DNA from: a bacterium
Lineage (GTDB): Bacteria > SZUA-79 > Acidulodesulfobacterales > Acidulodesulfobacteraceae
Reading direction: 5' to 3'
Length of the DNA stretch: 64,000 nt
Assembly (NCBI GenBank): GCA_021800805.1
Contig: JAJYYR010000001.1
Span: 682,001-746,000, forward strand
Shown: piece by piece, positions 8,319 to 15,505 of the stretch
Layout of the letters: every line of letters starts with the position of its first letter
How positions within the stretch are numbered: position 1 is the first letter of the stretch
The notes under the pieces: generated by a model
Told to the model about the DNA's origin: nothing
Seen by the model: only the letters and a program-made list of their open reading frames with translations
Databases searched by the model: none
Made by a program: the position numbers and the translations under genes

Positions 8319-8588
8319 ATGGATGTTTTAGCCGGAATTGAAAAGAAAGGTAAAAAAGTAAGGATCGTCGTTACCGTCGATGATGAAATTAACGAAATAC
8401 TTGAAAGTTTATCTGCTATATACGGGACGGATAAAAATAGGGTATTAGAGAAGATTATTTCTAATTTATCCCCTACTCTTAAAAATCGTTTAATTAAGGC
8501 TCAAAAAAGCGGTACCGCAACCCCGAATACCAAAGGCGAGACAAAAAAAGAAAATAAGGGTAAAGCGGGGGCGGAAGGGGCGTATTAA
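8319..8588 (+). CDS. Small ribbon-helix-helix-like protein
   Basis: 89 residues behind AAGGAGG. Residues 10-45 read as a basic strand (KKVRIVVTVDDEI) and two helices, the layout of a ribbon-helix-helix DNA-binding domain. The last 25 residues are a disordered Lys/Gly tail. Such proteins next to coupling-protein genes often act as relaxosome accessory factors that bind oriT. It is the last gene before the non-coding region, which may hold oriT. Confidence 0.6.
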   Translation: MDVLAGIEKKGKKVRIVVTVDDEINEILESLSAIYGTDKNRVLEKIISNLSPTLKNRLIKAQKSGTATPNTKGETKKENKGKAGAEGAY

Positions 8589-8601
8589 TCGAAAGTATTG
8601 T

Positions 8602-8658
8602 AAGCCGTAAAGGGTCTGATAGTTTGTATGGATATCAATAACTTTTACGGCTTTTCTT
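8602..8658 (+). terminator. Terminator of the par/coupling operon
   Basis: AAGCCGTAAA (8602-8611) pairs with TTTACGGCTT (8644-8653), and the stem is followed by TTCTTTTT. The loop is long (32 bases). It follows the last gene of the operon by 13 bases. Confidence 0.65.
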
Positions 8659-8950
8659 TTTGCGCTGGATTTATAAACTGCTCTATAATGTATTATAAGA
8701 TGCTAAAATTATGCAAATTCAATAAATAAAAGGGATTTCGTCGATATTTATTTTCCCGAGTATTCCTGAGTTGAGAGCTTAACGCTGTTTGTTTTTTTTA
8801 GTTTTAGGTTATGTATAATTTATAATTATTTTTTGACCTGTATTGAGGGAATGAATTGTTCAAGCGGAGCTTATTAAATTACTTCGTAAATTTCTTAATA
8901 ACATATTTATTGCATATTATTTTAATTCCAACGTTATAGCGCTTCCCCCG

Positions 8951-9078
8951 CCCGCCCGACGAGACAATCCTTGCTTTTTTGTTTCTCCTGCTTTCCCCCG
9001 CCTTCGCTATTCTGCATTGCCCCCGCACACACGGGGGCGTCATCAGTTTCGGATTTCGGGATTGTCTCGTCGGGCGGG
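8951..9078. repeat. 20-bp perfect inverted repeat around a nested hairpin
   Basis: CCCGCCCGACGAGACAATCC (8951-8970) is repeated inverted without mismatch at 9059-9078. Between them a second hairpin is formed by GCCCCCG (9019-9025) and CGGGGGC (9032-9038). Candidate oriT arm, replication structure or RNA hairpin. Confidence 0.75.
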
Positions 9079-9277
9079 CTACCGTATTGTTAGTCGTGGC
9101 GTCTGCGCGTTATTTCTGAATTGCTAATCCAACGTCTCGTCGAACTGCATTGTGGCGGCTGCGCCGCTATTAATTTTACACGATAACAACATTAGTCCAC
9201 GTTTAACATAATAATAGAGGTATTTTTTTTGATTGCTCGCTATTGCAACGCACTTCGTGCGCTTATTTTTATTTTAA

Positions 9278-9377
9278 CGGGAAAAAGGGCGGGGGCGGTT
9301 TGCCTTATCGTTTTTCTTTTAATAAGTCTTCGTTCCGCCGTTTCTTATTTTATAGAAAACCCCGCCTCTTTTTCCCG
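9278..9377. repeat. 17-bp inverted repeat with one bulge
   Basis: CGGGAAAAAGGGCGGGG (9278-9294) pairs with CCCCGCCTCTTTTTCCCG (9360-9377), with a single unpaired base. A short AATAAG/CTTATT stem lies inside. Confidence 0.6.
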
Positions 9378-9649
9378 AGCGGTATCCGTGCGCGCGTCTT
9401 AAAAATAAGGTATGGGTAATATCTCTTTTGTTATTCTTTGTCTTGCTATACGTCTTATACATACTTTATATCTTTTTTATAGTTTTAGCCCATCGCTTCG
9501 CGACGGGCGCCCGATTCTTTTTTTATCTTTTCGTCTTTGGCGGAGAGCGGTATTAATTTTTAGGTTTTAGACGCAACGAACTTTTAATACTTCCAAGTAG
9601 TGAATCGTCGCTCCGCAAGCTACTCGACGATTAATTCTTTTACAAAATT

Positions 9650-9945
9650 TCACAGGCGGTTTTTAACGGATAATTTAACAGTCTTATTCGATAGAAACGT
9701 AACGCAGGTTAATCGTTTTTCCTTTAATAAGTTTTCTATCGCGGATGTGGAACGAATAAGCCTATCAAATTATCCTAAACCGCCCGACCGAGAATTAGAC
9801 AGAAAATATAAACACCCCCGCAAGCGGGGGCGGCTTCGCCCCTTCGGGTTTAATTTTCTATCTAATTCTCTTGAAATTTTTTTCCTGCGGCGAGGGCGGG
9901 GATTTAAAAATCCCCTTTTAAATTTGAAAAAAGATTATTAAGGCA
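9650..9945. ncRNA. Candidate structured RNA, copy A
   Basis: Three helices occur in order: P1 GGCGGTTT (9655-9662) with AAACCGCC (9777-9784); P2 9790-9807 with 9853-9870, 17 of 18 positions paired, enclosing a CCCCCGC/GCGGGGG hairpin; P3 GGGGATTT (9898-9905) with AAATCCCC (9908-9915). A second copy with the same helices, but different paired bases, is at 12408-12734. The closing segment TTGAAAAA...ATTAAGGCA is shared. The transcribed strand is not determined. Confidence 0.6.
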
Positions 9946-10065
9946 TTATAGAAATGAAGTCGTCTTAATTTTTCACATAAATCGCATACGGGTATTCCTA
10001 CTTTAAAAAGCGCTTGTAGTATCCCCTTCCCCAAACCCCTTCCCATTGGGAATGGGTTATTTGTC

Positions 10066-10182
10066 GCACGCACTTTAGACAAAATTCACGCCAGACGCAA
10101 CCGCCACGCTTGGAGGCGTGTCGGCTGCGCCCTTCGGGTTGCTTCGCAATCTGTCATGAATTTTGGAAAGACTCGTGCGTGC
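10066..10182. repeat. Nested hairpin structure
   Basis: Outer arms GCACGCAC (10066-10073) and GTGCGTGC (10175-10182), middle arms CAAAATTCA (10080-10088) and TGAATTTTG (10157-10165), and inner hairpins including CACGC/GCGTG. All are perfect and concentric, so the segment can fold into one long rod. Confidence 0.65.
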
Positions 10183-10239
10183 AATTTAGTAAATAGTATT
10201 CGAACATTTATTTTATTTACTAACTTTTTTATTTCCGTC

Positions 10240-10308
10240 GAGCCCTTATTTTTTTCATTTCCTCTTCATCAAGTTTGTGAAAGAGAGAAATGAAAAAAAT
10301 AAGGGCTC
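10240..10308. repeat. 22-bp perfect inverted repeat ahead of the 10362 gene
   Basis: 10240-10261 (GAGCCCTTATTT...) and 10287-10308 (...AAATAAGGGCTC) are perfect reverse complements over 22 bp with a 25-base loop, which can pair further through TCTTC/GAAAGA. Either strand has runs of T near the stem. It could be a terminator for both directions or a leader hairpin of the following gene cluster. Confidence 0.75.
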
Positions 10309-10361
10309 TCTTTCAAAAAAAATTATTAATAAAAAAAAATCAAAAATCAACGGAGGTCAAA

Positions 10362-10463
10362 ATGGAAACAATTAAATCAAACTTTTTAGGTTTAGCTTTA
10401 ATCGGTTTGGATTTAAGTTTAGTAATTTTTAATATTTATCAAATAGCGGGAGGGTTAAGGTAA
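10362..10463 (+). CDS. 33-residue membrane peptide
   Basis: ATG 10362 behind CGGAGG. The product starts METIKSNFLGLAL and is one hydrophobic helix of about 22 residues with a short polar tail. Its stop TAA overlaps the ATG of the next gene (TAATG), which argues for a real, translationally coupled gene. Function unknown. Confidence 0.6.
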   Translation: METIKSNFLGLALIGLDLSLVIFNIYQIAGGLR

Positions 10464-10711
10464 TGAAAGAAATAATTTTAAAAACAGGCGAATTTAGCAA
10501 CGGAAAAAGTTTAGAACTGATTTTGGAAAAATTAGAAAGAGACTGGAAAAAGGATTACGCTTTACGTTCTTTAATAACAATGAAAAAGAAAAACGAAATA
10601 AACAACCTTGATTTTCAAACTTTCATTAAAAGCTTTAGTAATTGTTTTTGGTTTGAACAGATTTACGAAAAATGCGTCAGCTACAACAGGTCTTTAAGAT
10701 TCGGAAATTAA
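10463..10711 (+). CDS. Unknown 82-residue protein
   Basis: Starts within the stop codon of the upstream peptide; GGAGG lies 11 bases ahead. Helical, Lys/Glu-rich first half and aromatic second half (CFWFEQIYEKC). No family recognised. Probably in one operon with 10362 and 10741. Confidence 0.6.
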   Translation: MKEIILKTGEFSNGKSLELILEKLERDWKKDYALRSLITMKKKNEINNLDFQTFIKSFSNCFWFEQIYEKCVSYNRSLRFGN

Positions 10712-10740
10712 AATAAAAATTAATTAAGGGGGTAAACAAA

Positions 10741-11376
10741 ATGAAAATATTAGATATCTTGAAAATAAAAAAAGATTTATCAAGTTTTTATGAATCCGCT
10801 ATTGAAGATATGGCAATTACAAGCCATATCTTGGAAGACAAAGCCGTTAAAAATTATATTCTTAATAAGATTACGGCAAAGATTTTAAATTATCCGGAGT
10901 TTTTAAGTTTTTTTTGGAAAACGCCGGAAGATTTTTATAAATTTGAAAAGGCTTTAAAAGGTGAGATATGGAAGCATTATCTCAATCTCATCAAAGCCGC
11001 CGGGAATTTTAAAGAAAATAGCAAGGTCGATAAAGATTTAAGAAAGGCAGTTTATGCCTTTTTTGCAATAAATAAATACCGCACGATATCCATTTTTTCA
11101 AAAAAATCGGCAAGTGGAGACGACGACAGAGAATTAATTGATTTTATCCCCGATACAAAAGCGGACGAGCCGAGCCGCAGAATATCCTTAAACGAAGAAT
11201 ACGAAGAGGAGACAGCGGGCGACGACTGGACGGACGAAGAATTAGAAACCGCTGATGATTATATTTACGCCCACGAGGACGACGTTTTAATCGAAGATAT
11301 AGAAAACTTGAATATAAAAACGGCATACCATACGGAGCATAACACAAAGAGGCAGGAGCAATTAGATTTATTTTAA
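10741..11376 (+). CDS. Unknown protein with C-terminal beta-clamp motif (QLDLF)
   Basis: 211 residues behind AAGGGGG. Residues 1-120 are helical. DDRELIDFIPD around 126-136 resembles the segment just before region 3 of sigma70-type factors (compare D-x-L-x-D-x-I-x-D), though no full sigma domain is visible. A very acidic linker follows. The final residues EQLDLF match the sliding-clamp binding consensus QL(S/D)LF and sit at the extreme C-terminus, as in phage clamp-dependent transcription factors and many polymerase partners. I see the clamp motif; the sigma-like reading is a hypothesis. Confidence 0.65.
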   Translation: MKILDILKIKKDLSSFYESAIEDMAITSHILEDKAVKNYILNKITAKILNYPEFLSFFWKTPEDFYKFEKALKGEIWKHYLNLIKAAGNFKENSKVDKDLRKAVYAFFAINKYRTISIFSKKSASGDDDRELIDFIPDTKADEPSRRISLNEEYEEETAGDDWTDEELETADDYIYAHEDDVLIEDIENLNIKTAYHTEHNTKRQEQLDLF

Positions 11377-11384
11377 AAATAATC

Positions 11385-11408
11385 GGCGGGGGTCCGAAAG
11401 CCCCCGCC
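11385..11408. repeat. 8-bp GC hairpin between genes
   Basis: GGCGGGGG (11385-11392) pairs with CCCCCGCC (11401-11408) around an 8-base loop. It is not followed by a T run. A similar hairpin, GCCCCGC/GCGGGGC (11532-11538 with 11544-11550), lies ahead of the 11565 gene. They may stabilise mRNA ends or attenuate transcription. Confidence 0.55.
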
Positions 11409-11430
11409 TCGTAAAAGAGGAGATAGGAAA

Positions 11431-11520
11431 ATGACTATATATCAAAAAAAAGAAATAAAAGACGGTATCATCAGTCTTTTATTTCTATCAATTTTGTTAG
11501 GTTTAATTTTTTTAATTTAA
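11431..11520 (+). CDS. 29-residue membrane peptide
   Basis: ATG 11431 behind GAGGAG. The product starts MTIYQKKEIKDG and then forms one hydrophobic helix to its end. It is the second such micro-protein in this cluster, between two GC hairpins. Function unknown. Confidence 0.5.
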   Translation: MTIYQKKEIKDGIISLLFLSILLGLIFLI

Positions 11521-11564
11521 AAAATTCTAACGCCCCGCTTAAGGCGGGGCAAGGGAGATAAAAA

Positions 11565-11882
11565 ATGAGCACAAGCGATATAAAAAAAGCGGTTATAAAC
11601 TTTTTATTATCTAAAAAAGCTAAAGGCGAAGGCGTATTTTATTTTTCCAGCCGCACGGAATATGCCGGCGGGGATTTGATAACGGTATTTTTTAAAGGCG
11701 CATACGATTTTAGGTATGACGCCGCCTATACCGTTAAATTTGCCGGCAAAATGCAGTTTGCCGGCAACGGGGAGCTTGTATATAGAACCCCGCTTTATAA
11801 AACACTGTCAGGGAAGACGGAAGAGGACAAATTCAAGTTTGCTATATATGTAGGGCAAACAAAAAACCTTGACAGGCTTTAA
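11565..11882 (+). CDS. Unknown 105-residue protein
   Basis: Behind AAGGGAG. A short helical N-terminus is followed by a beta-rich body with many aromatic and Gly residues. Family not recognised. It is followed by a membrane-anchored coiled-coil gene in the same direction. Confidence 0.6.
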   Translation: MSTSDIKKAVINFLLSKKAKGEGVFYFSSRTEYAGGDLITVFFKGAYDFRYDAAYTVKFAGKMQFAGNGELVYRTPLYKTLSGKTEEDKFKFAIYVGQTKNLDRL

Positions 11883-11915
11883 AATTATTATATAATCTAA
11901 AATAAGAGGATAATT

Positions 11916-12179
11916 ATGGAAATTTCAATTGGAACGGCGGCAACGATAATTTTAAGTTCCGTAGGCGTTATAATAGCGGTCGTCGGAATAATAGGGACGC
12001 ATATTCGCTCCTTGAGGCGGGAATTTAAGCAGGAATTCAGCGAAACGAGAAAAGAAAACAACGACTTTAGAAAAGAGATAATGGCAAGCAACGAGGAATT
12101 TAGAAAAGAGATACTTGCCGACAATTCAAAAATAAAAGACTATATTTTTAAATACGTCAGCGAACACAAAACCTGTTAA
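11916..12179 (+). CDS. Membrane-anchored coiled-coil protein
   Basis: 87 residues. A hydrophobic helix at residues 6-27 (ATIILSSVGVIIAVVGIIG) is followed by a charged coiled coil with a repeated FRKEI motif (residues 35-75). The layout matches small DUF1640/phage-type membrane coiled-coil proteins. Ribosome site is a weak AAGAGGA. A strong terminator follows. Confidence 0.6.
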   Translation: MEISIGTAATIILSSVGVIIAVVGIIGTHIRSLRREFKQEFSETRKENNDFRKEIMASNEEFRKEILADNSKIKDYIFKYVSEHKTC

Positions 12180-12204
12180 GTTTTTTCAAGATTTGTTTGC
12201 CCTT

Positions 12205-12236
12205 GCCCGCACCGACCGTGCGGGCTTTTTTATTTT
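12205..12236 (+). terminator. Rho-independent terminator
   Basis: GCCCGCAC (12205-12212) pairs with GTGCGGGC (12218-12225) around a 5-base loop and is followed by TTTTTTATTTT. It closes the 10362-12179 cluster. Confidence 0.9.
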
Positions 12237-12239
12237 AAG

Positions 12240-12980
12240 GGCTCGCAAAATCGCCGGGGGCTGCGCCCCCGAACCCCCTATTACAATAACGTAATCCACG
12301 CTCGTTTATTTTTAGAATTCCAAAAAAGTTTTTCCGGATGTTTTATGCCGGTTAAAAATAGAGGCGGATTCGTCCGCAAGATCCCTCATCCGCAATATCA
12401 TAAAGTTTTCCGCAGGCGTTTTTTAACGCAAAATTAAACAGGCAAAGCCTGTCGAGCGCCGCGCAAGGCTTTAAGCCTTGCTTGCGTTAATTTTGCTAAA
12501 ACGCCCGGCCGGGAATTTAACAGGTTTGCTCACGGGATTTTACGAACGCCGGAGGGGGCAAGCCTTACGCCAAACTAAAACGAAAGGCGTTTGTCATAAG
12601 CCTTGCTAATCCCTATTAATCCATAACGACCATTCCGCGACCAAACCTATCAAATTCCCTCGGAAAACTTTTCCGGCGGCGAAGCGGGGATTTTTAAGAT
12701 CCCCGCCTAAAGTTGAAAAAAAATTATCAAGGCAGAAAAGTAAAACATAACGCAGGCAACCGGATAATAGAGCCTTTGAATTTTATTTCAGGTATAAAAC
12801 CATTAGCTTATCGTTTTAACCGCCTAATTTTGTGTCTAATGCGTTTTTAAGGGTAAACGGCGGGTATAGGCGGGGGATACCCCCGAATTTATTTTATAGG
12901 CAAACGAACGATACAAGCTACCCCCTTATTATTAATAAAAAAATATAAGACTTTAAAATCCCGTAAACGTAGAAAATTAC
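12240..12980. other. 0.74-kb non-coding region with hairpins
   Basis: No gene is seen. It holds a GGGGGC/GCCCCC hairpin near 12256-12270, structured RNA copy B (12408-12734), and AT-rich DNA running to the palindrome at 12981. Like the region before 10.3 kb, it flanks the small gene cluster. Confidence 0.65.
12408..12734. ncRNA. Candidate structured RNA, copy B
   Basis: The same three helices as copy A: P1 GGCGTTTT (12415-12422) with AAAACGCC (12498-12505); P2 12511-12528 with 12642-12659, 16 of 18 positions paired; P3 GCGGGGAT (12684-12691) with ATCCCCGC (12699-12706). Paired positions differ from copy A in a compensatory way, and both P2 helices carry a C-A mismatch at position 11. Inside P1 are two more hairpins (ACAGGC/GCCTGT and CAAGGCTT/AAGCCTTG). 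Strand not determined. Confidence 0.6.
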
Positions 12981-13010
12981 TAACTTTGCTTTATATATAT
13001 AGCAAAGTTA
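12981..13010. promoter_or_regulatory. Palindromic form of the AACTTTGCT motif before DUF932
   Basis: TAACTTTGCT (12981-12990), TTATATATAT, then AGCAAAGTTA (13001-13010): a perfect 10-bp dyad around a 10-base AT spacer. The left arm plus spacer is the recurrent motif found nine more times downstream. SD and ATG of the DUF932 gene follow 20-30 bases later. Confidence 0.65.
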
Positions 13011-13038
13011 AAGAGTTTAATTTAAGCAAGGAGGTTTT

Positions 13039-13860
13039 ATGAGACAAGCAATTTTTACAAGCGGCGAACCGCTTACGGACGAACAGATATTCCGTGTATC
13101 ACCAAGCGTTTTTGCAGAAACGCCCCACGAAAGCAGGTCGGAAAGGTATTCGTTTATCCCTACGATTTCGGTTGTAAACGGGTTAAGAAAAGAAGGTTTT
13201 TTCCCGTTTTCAGTGGCTCAATCTATTTCACGCATTGAAGGGAAAACCCCATTCACGAAACATTTGTTAAAATTTCGGCAGGCAAAGGATATGGCAGCCG
13301 TCGGAACAGAAATTAACGAGATAGTTTTAGTTAATTCGCACGACGGCACGAGCAGTTATAGGATGATGGCGGGCATATTTAGAATAGCTTGCCTTAACGG
13401 CTTAATCAGGGGAGATATCGCAAGCGACATCAATGTCAGGCATAACGGCAACAATCCAGTTAACGATGTCATAGAAGCCGCCTATTCTATAACGGAAGAG
13501 TTTCCCGTTATTAACGAAAAAATCGAGACGATGAAGCAAATCGAACTTACCTGCCCTGAACAGGAAGCCTTTGCGGAGGCGGCTTTAAGCCTGAAATACG
13601 ACGAGGGCAAAGCTCCCGTTAACGAAAAGAAAATACTACAAACGAATAGATACGAAGACAATAAAAACGACCTCTGGACGAAATTTAATACCGTTCAGGA
13701 AAATCTCATAAAAGGCGGACAAAGGGCATATACCGCCGATTATAAAAGGGTAACGACCCGCCCCGTCAATTCAATTGACGGCAATGTAAGGCTTAACAAG
13801 GCTTTATGGATTTTAGCCGAGAAAATGATTGAGTTAAAGAACTCAAGCATGGCGGCCTAA
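13039..13860 (+). CDS. DUF932 family plasmid/phage protein
   Basis: 273 residues behind AAGGAGG. It shows the family landmarks: an RYSFIPT stretch, VAQS...R...G, TKHLLKFR, an EIVLVNSHDGTSSY stretch followed by a GIFRIACLNGL segment, and a C-terminal DLW..FN..QENLIKGG. DUF932 proteins are common on plasmids and phages; their biochemical role is not established. It heads the block of small genes and has the palindromic motif in its promoter region. Confidence 0.85.
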   Translation: MRQAIFTSGEPLTDEQIFRVSPSVFAETPHESRSERYSFIPTISVVNGLRKEGFFPFSVAQSISRIEGKTPFTKHLLKFRQAKDMAAVGTEINEIVLVNSHDGTSSYRMMAGIFRIACLNGLIRGDIASDINVRHNGNNPVNDVIEAAYSITEEFPVINEKIETMKQIELTCPEQEAFAEAALSLKYDEGKAPVNEKKILQTNRYEDNKNDLWTKFNTVQENLIKGGQRAYTADYKRVTTRPVNSIDGNVRLNKALWILAEKMIELKNSSMAA

Positions 13861-13874
13861 AAAAAATATTTAAA

Positions 13875-13902
13875 GGGTATAAGGGGTAAAGCCCTTATAC
13901 CC
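13875..13902 (+). terminator. Hairpin after DUF932
   Basis: GGGTATAAGGG (13875-13885) pairs perfectly with CCCTTATACCC (13892-13902). It is not followed by a clear T run, so it may be an mRNA-end hairpin or attenuator rather than a full terminator. Confidence 0.5.
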
Positions 13903-13921
13903 TTAAAGGGGGATATATAGA

Positions 13922-14119
13922 ATGCTATCAAGAATTAAAAAGATAGAAAAAGCAATTGAAAAAGTAGAGGCGGAAAACGAAATTTTATTTAAAGAACACA
14001 GGAAGGCGGGAGCGGAAACGGAACTTGAGATACACGGTAAAATGAGGAACAATACGGAACTTTTAAAAAGGTTAAAAAACGCTCTCGAAATAGAAAAATT
14101 ACTGAAAAAAATAAATTAA
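13922..14119 (+). CDS. Small coiled-coil protein
   Basis: 65 residues, almost entirely charged helix with heptads (IKKIEKAIEKVEAENEILF). Ribosome site AAAGGGGG. Function unknown; part of a run of short genes with no close spacing to the next. Confidence 0.55.
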   Translation: MLSRIKKIEKAIEKVEAENEILFKEHRKAGAETELEIHGKMRNNTELLKRLKNALEIEKLLKKIN

Positions 14120-14147
14120 GAAAAATAAAAATCAAACGGGAGAAATT

Positions 14148-14396
14148 ATGAATATAAATAAAAAAGAAGAATTTATCGATTTTTTAAACAACCATATTAG
14201 AATCAGATTCCCGCAAAATTATCGAGAATTCACGATAATACCTCCGCAAGAAGGCGATAAAAGATTTCAAATATGGCTGCGAAACAGAGGAACAACCTTT
14301 TCTTATAACAAACAACAGGCAATAAAAAGGATAAAAAACCTCGCTATTATCGTCTCTTATGCGGACGAAACAAAGTCCGACGAAAAAAATTATTAA
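14148..14396 (+). CDS. Unknown 82-residue protein
   Basis: Behind GGGAG. Mixed alpha/beta with an RNRGTTFSYNKQQAIKRI segment and an acidic tail. No family recognised. Confidence 0.55.
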   Translation: MNINKKEEFIDFLNNHIRIRFPQNYREFTIIPPQEGDKRFQIWLRNRGTTFSYNKQQAIKRIKNLAIIVSYADETKSDEKNY

Positions 14397-14410
14397 AAAC
14401 AGGAGAAATT

Positions 14411-14752
14411 ATGAACGGTAAGGAAATCAGGGAAATAGTAGAACACATTATGAATATAGAATCTTTAATATTAATAGGGTCGGAGGATGCCGGATTTGCC
14501 GATTTAGTAGATAGTTTTGCATGCGATAACGGTTTTTTGCTAATTCCAATGTTTAGCGAAGACTACGAATTAGATGCTACGAACGTTTTTATCGCTAATC
14601 ATTTACACGGCATAGGCGAAAAGTTTGCTATTAATACAGGCGAATGCGCCGACGGAATTGCAAGAGCCGTTTATAACGACGGATATAGGAAACACGATAA
14701 GGAAATATACGATTTTTTAAGCGATATCAAAGAAAGAATCGATAAGCTTTAA
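14411..14752 (+). CDS. Unknown protein, paralogue of the 16656 product
   Basis: 113 acidic residues behind AGGAG. The N-terminus (MNGKEIREIVEHIMNIESL) and the FIANHLHGIGEKF segment align with MKGKDIRQAINHIDAIEKL and YIANHLLALSEIF of the 16656 protein, so the two derive from one ancestor. Function unknown. Confidence 0.6.
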   Translation: MNGKEIREIVEHIMNIESLILIGSEDAGFADLVDSFACDNGFLLIPMFSEDYELDATNVFIANHLHGIGEKFAINTGECADGIARAVYNDGYRKHDKEIYDFLSDIKERIDKL

Positions 14753-14774
14753 TAAATTAACAAGGGGAGGACAA

Positions 14775-15050
14775 ATGCCTAAAAAAATCTATGATAAATA
14801 TACAATGCTTGATATTGCATATAGAAATAAAAATATGCGAGTTACGATAGATAAATTTATGCAAGGCAGAGGATTTCGTATATCGGACAAAGAGGTTTTA
14901 GAATTTGTAGATAATGCAGATTTAAAGAATTATTTTAAAAATGATAAAAAATGGGAAGAATGGAAAGAAAAAGTTGAATTATATAAACAATTCTTATCGA
15001 CGAGATGGGGAATTTTCCGCAGAGAAGACGGAAAAATAATATTCGATTAA
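14775..15050 (+). CDS. Unknown 91-residue protein
   Basis: Behind GGGGAGG. Lys- and aromatic-rich, predicted mostly helical, with a terminal two-strand GIFRREDGKIIFD. No family recognised. The shared motif begins 5 bases after its stop. Confidence 0.55.
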   Translation: MPKKIYDKYTMLDIAYRNKNMRVTIDKFMQGRGFRISDKEVLEFVDNADLKNYFKNDKKWEEWKEKVELYKQFLSTRWGIFRREDGKIIFD

Positions 15051-15054
15051 TTTG

Positions 15055-15075
15055 AACTTTGCTTTATATATATAG
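15055..15075 (+). promoter_or_regulatory. Recurrent motif AACTTTGCTTTATATATATAG
   Basis: Copy 2 of the motif, 58 bases ahead of the 15133 start. It contains TTTGC followed by an A/T block that could act as an extended -10 (TGC-TTTATA). A GGCGGG/CCCGCC hairpin follows directly. Confidence 0.55.
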
Positions 15076-15102
15076 GCGGGCAATGTCGCAGGGCAACCCG
15101 CC
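15075..15102 (+). promoter_or_regulatory. Leader hairpin with CAATG...CAA loop
   Basis: GGCGGG (15075-15080) pairs with CCCGCC (15097-15102); the loop begins CAATG and ends CAA. A similar hairpin with the same loop edges lies at 16544-16566 in the leader of the 16656 gene. Confidence 0.4.
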
Positions 15103-15132
15103 GTTAAATAAAAGTTTAAGGGGGAAAATTAA

Positions 15133-15483
15133 ATGATAAACGATAAATTTTTTAAAGAAGGAAAAGCCTATGTTTACTTAAAAGGTAAAAATAAAATCGT
15201 CGTATTTAACGAAAGCGACGATTTATACGATTTTACCGACGCTTTAGAAAAAGCCGGATTAGACCTGTTTCACTCAAGGCTATTAGACGAAAACGTTTTG
15301 ATTAAGCATGGAAAGGTTTACAGGCTCGGAATTCCGACGGGATACGGATTAATAGAATACAGGTTTAAGGGAAAATTCACGGCTAATGCCATAGACACAT
15401 ACGAAGGCGGGGGAAATTTCATAGACGGCGAATCGGTAGAAAAAGATGTTTTAAAAGAATATCAAAGGGAATGCGAATATTAA
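15133..15483 (+). CDS. Unknown 116-residue protein
   Basis: Behind GGGGGAAAA. Compact alpha/beta protein with many Asp/Glu. The C-terminal part has a GGGNFIDGE turn. No family recognised. Downstream of the recurrent motif and leader hairpin. Confidence 0.55.
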   Translation: MINDKFFKEGKAYVYLKGKNKIVVFNESDDLYDFTDALEKAGLDLFHSRLLDENVLIKHGKVYRLGIPTGYGLIEYRFKGKFTANAIDTYEGGGNFIDGESVEKDVLKEYQRECEY

Positions 15484-15505
15484 TTTAATTAAGGGAGACT
15501 TAAAA

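Larger units (their letters stand above)
8660..10361. other. 1.7-kb non-coding, hairpin-rich region
   Basis: No convincing gene is seen on either strand. The background is AT-rich, with GC-rich islands formed almost entirely of inverted repeats, listed separately. A 113-codon frame at 9600-9941 runs across paired RNA-like helices and has no ribosome site, so it is not called. The region separates the par/coupling operon, ending in a possible relaxosome protein, from a small gene cluster. It could hold oriT, a replication origin, or structured RNAs. Confidence 0.7.

Noticed and set aside
9600..9941. 113-codon open frame in the non-coding region
   Set aside because: It crosses RNA-like helices that are conserved with compensatory changes in a second copy where no such frame exists, and it has no ribosome site.
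8660..12980. Group II intron, retron or tRNA genes in the structured regions
   Set aside because: No domain V, reverse transcriptase or cloverleaf with a T-loop was seen.
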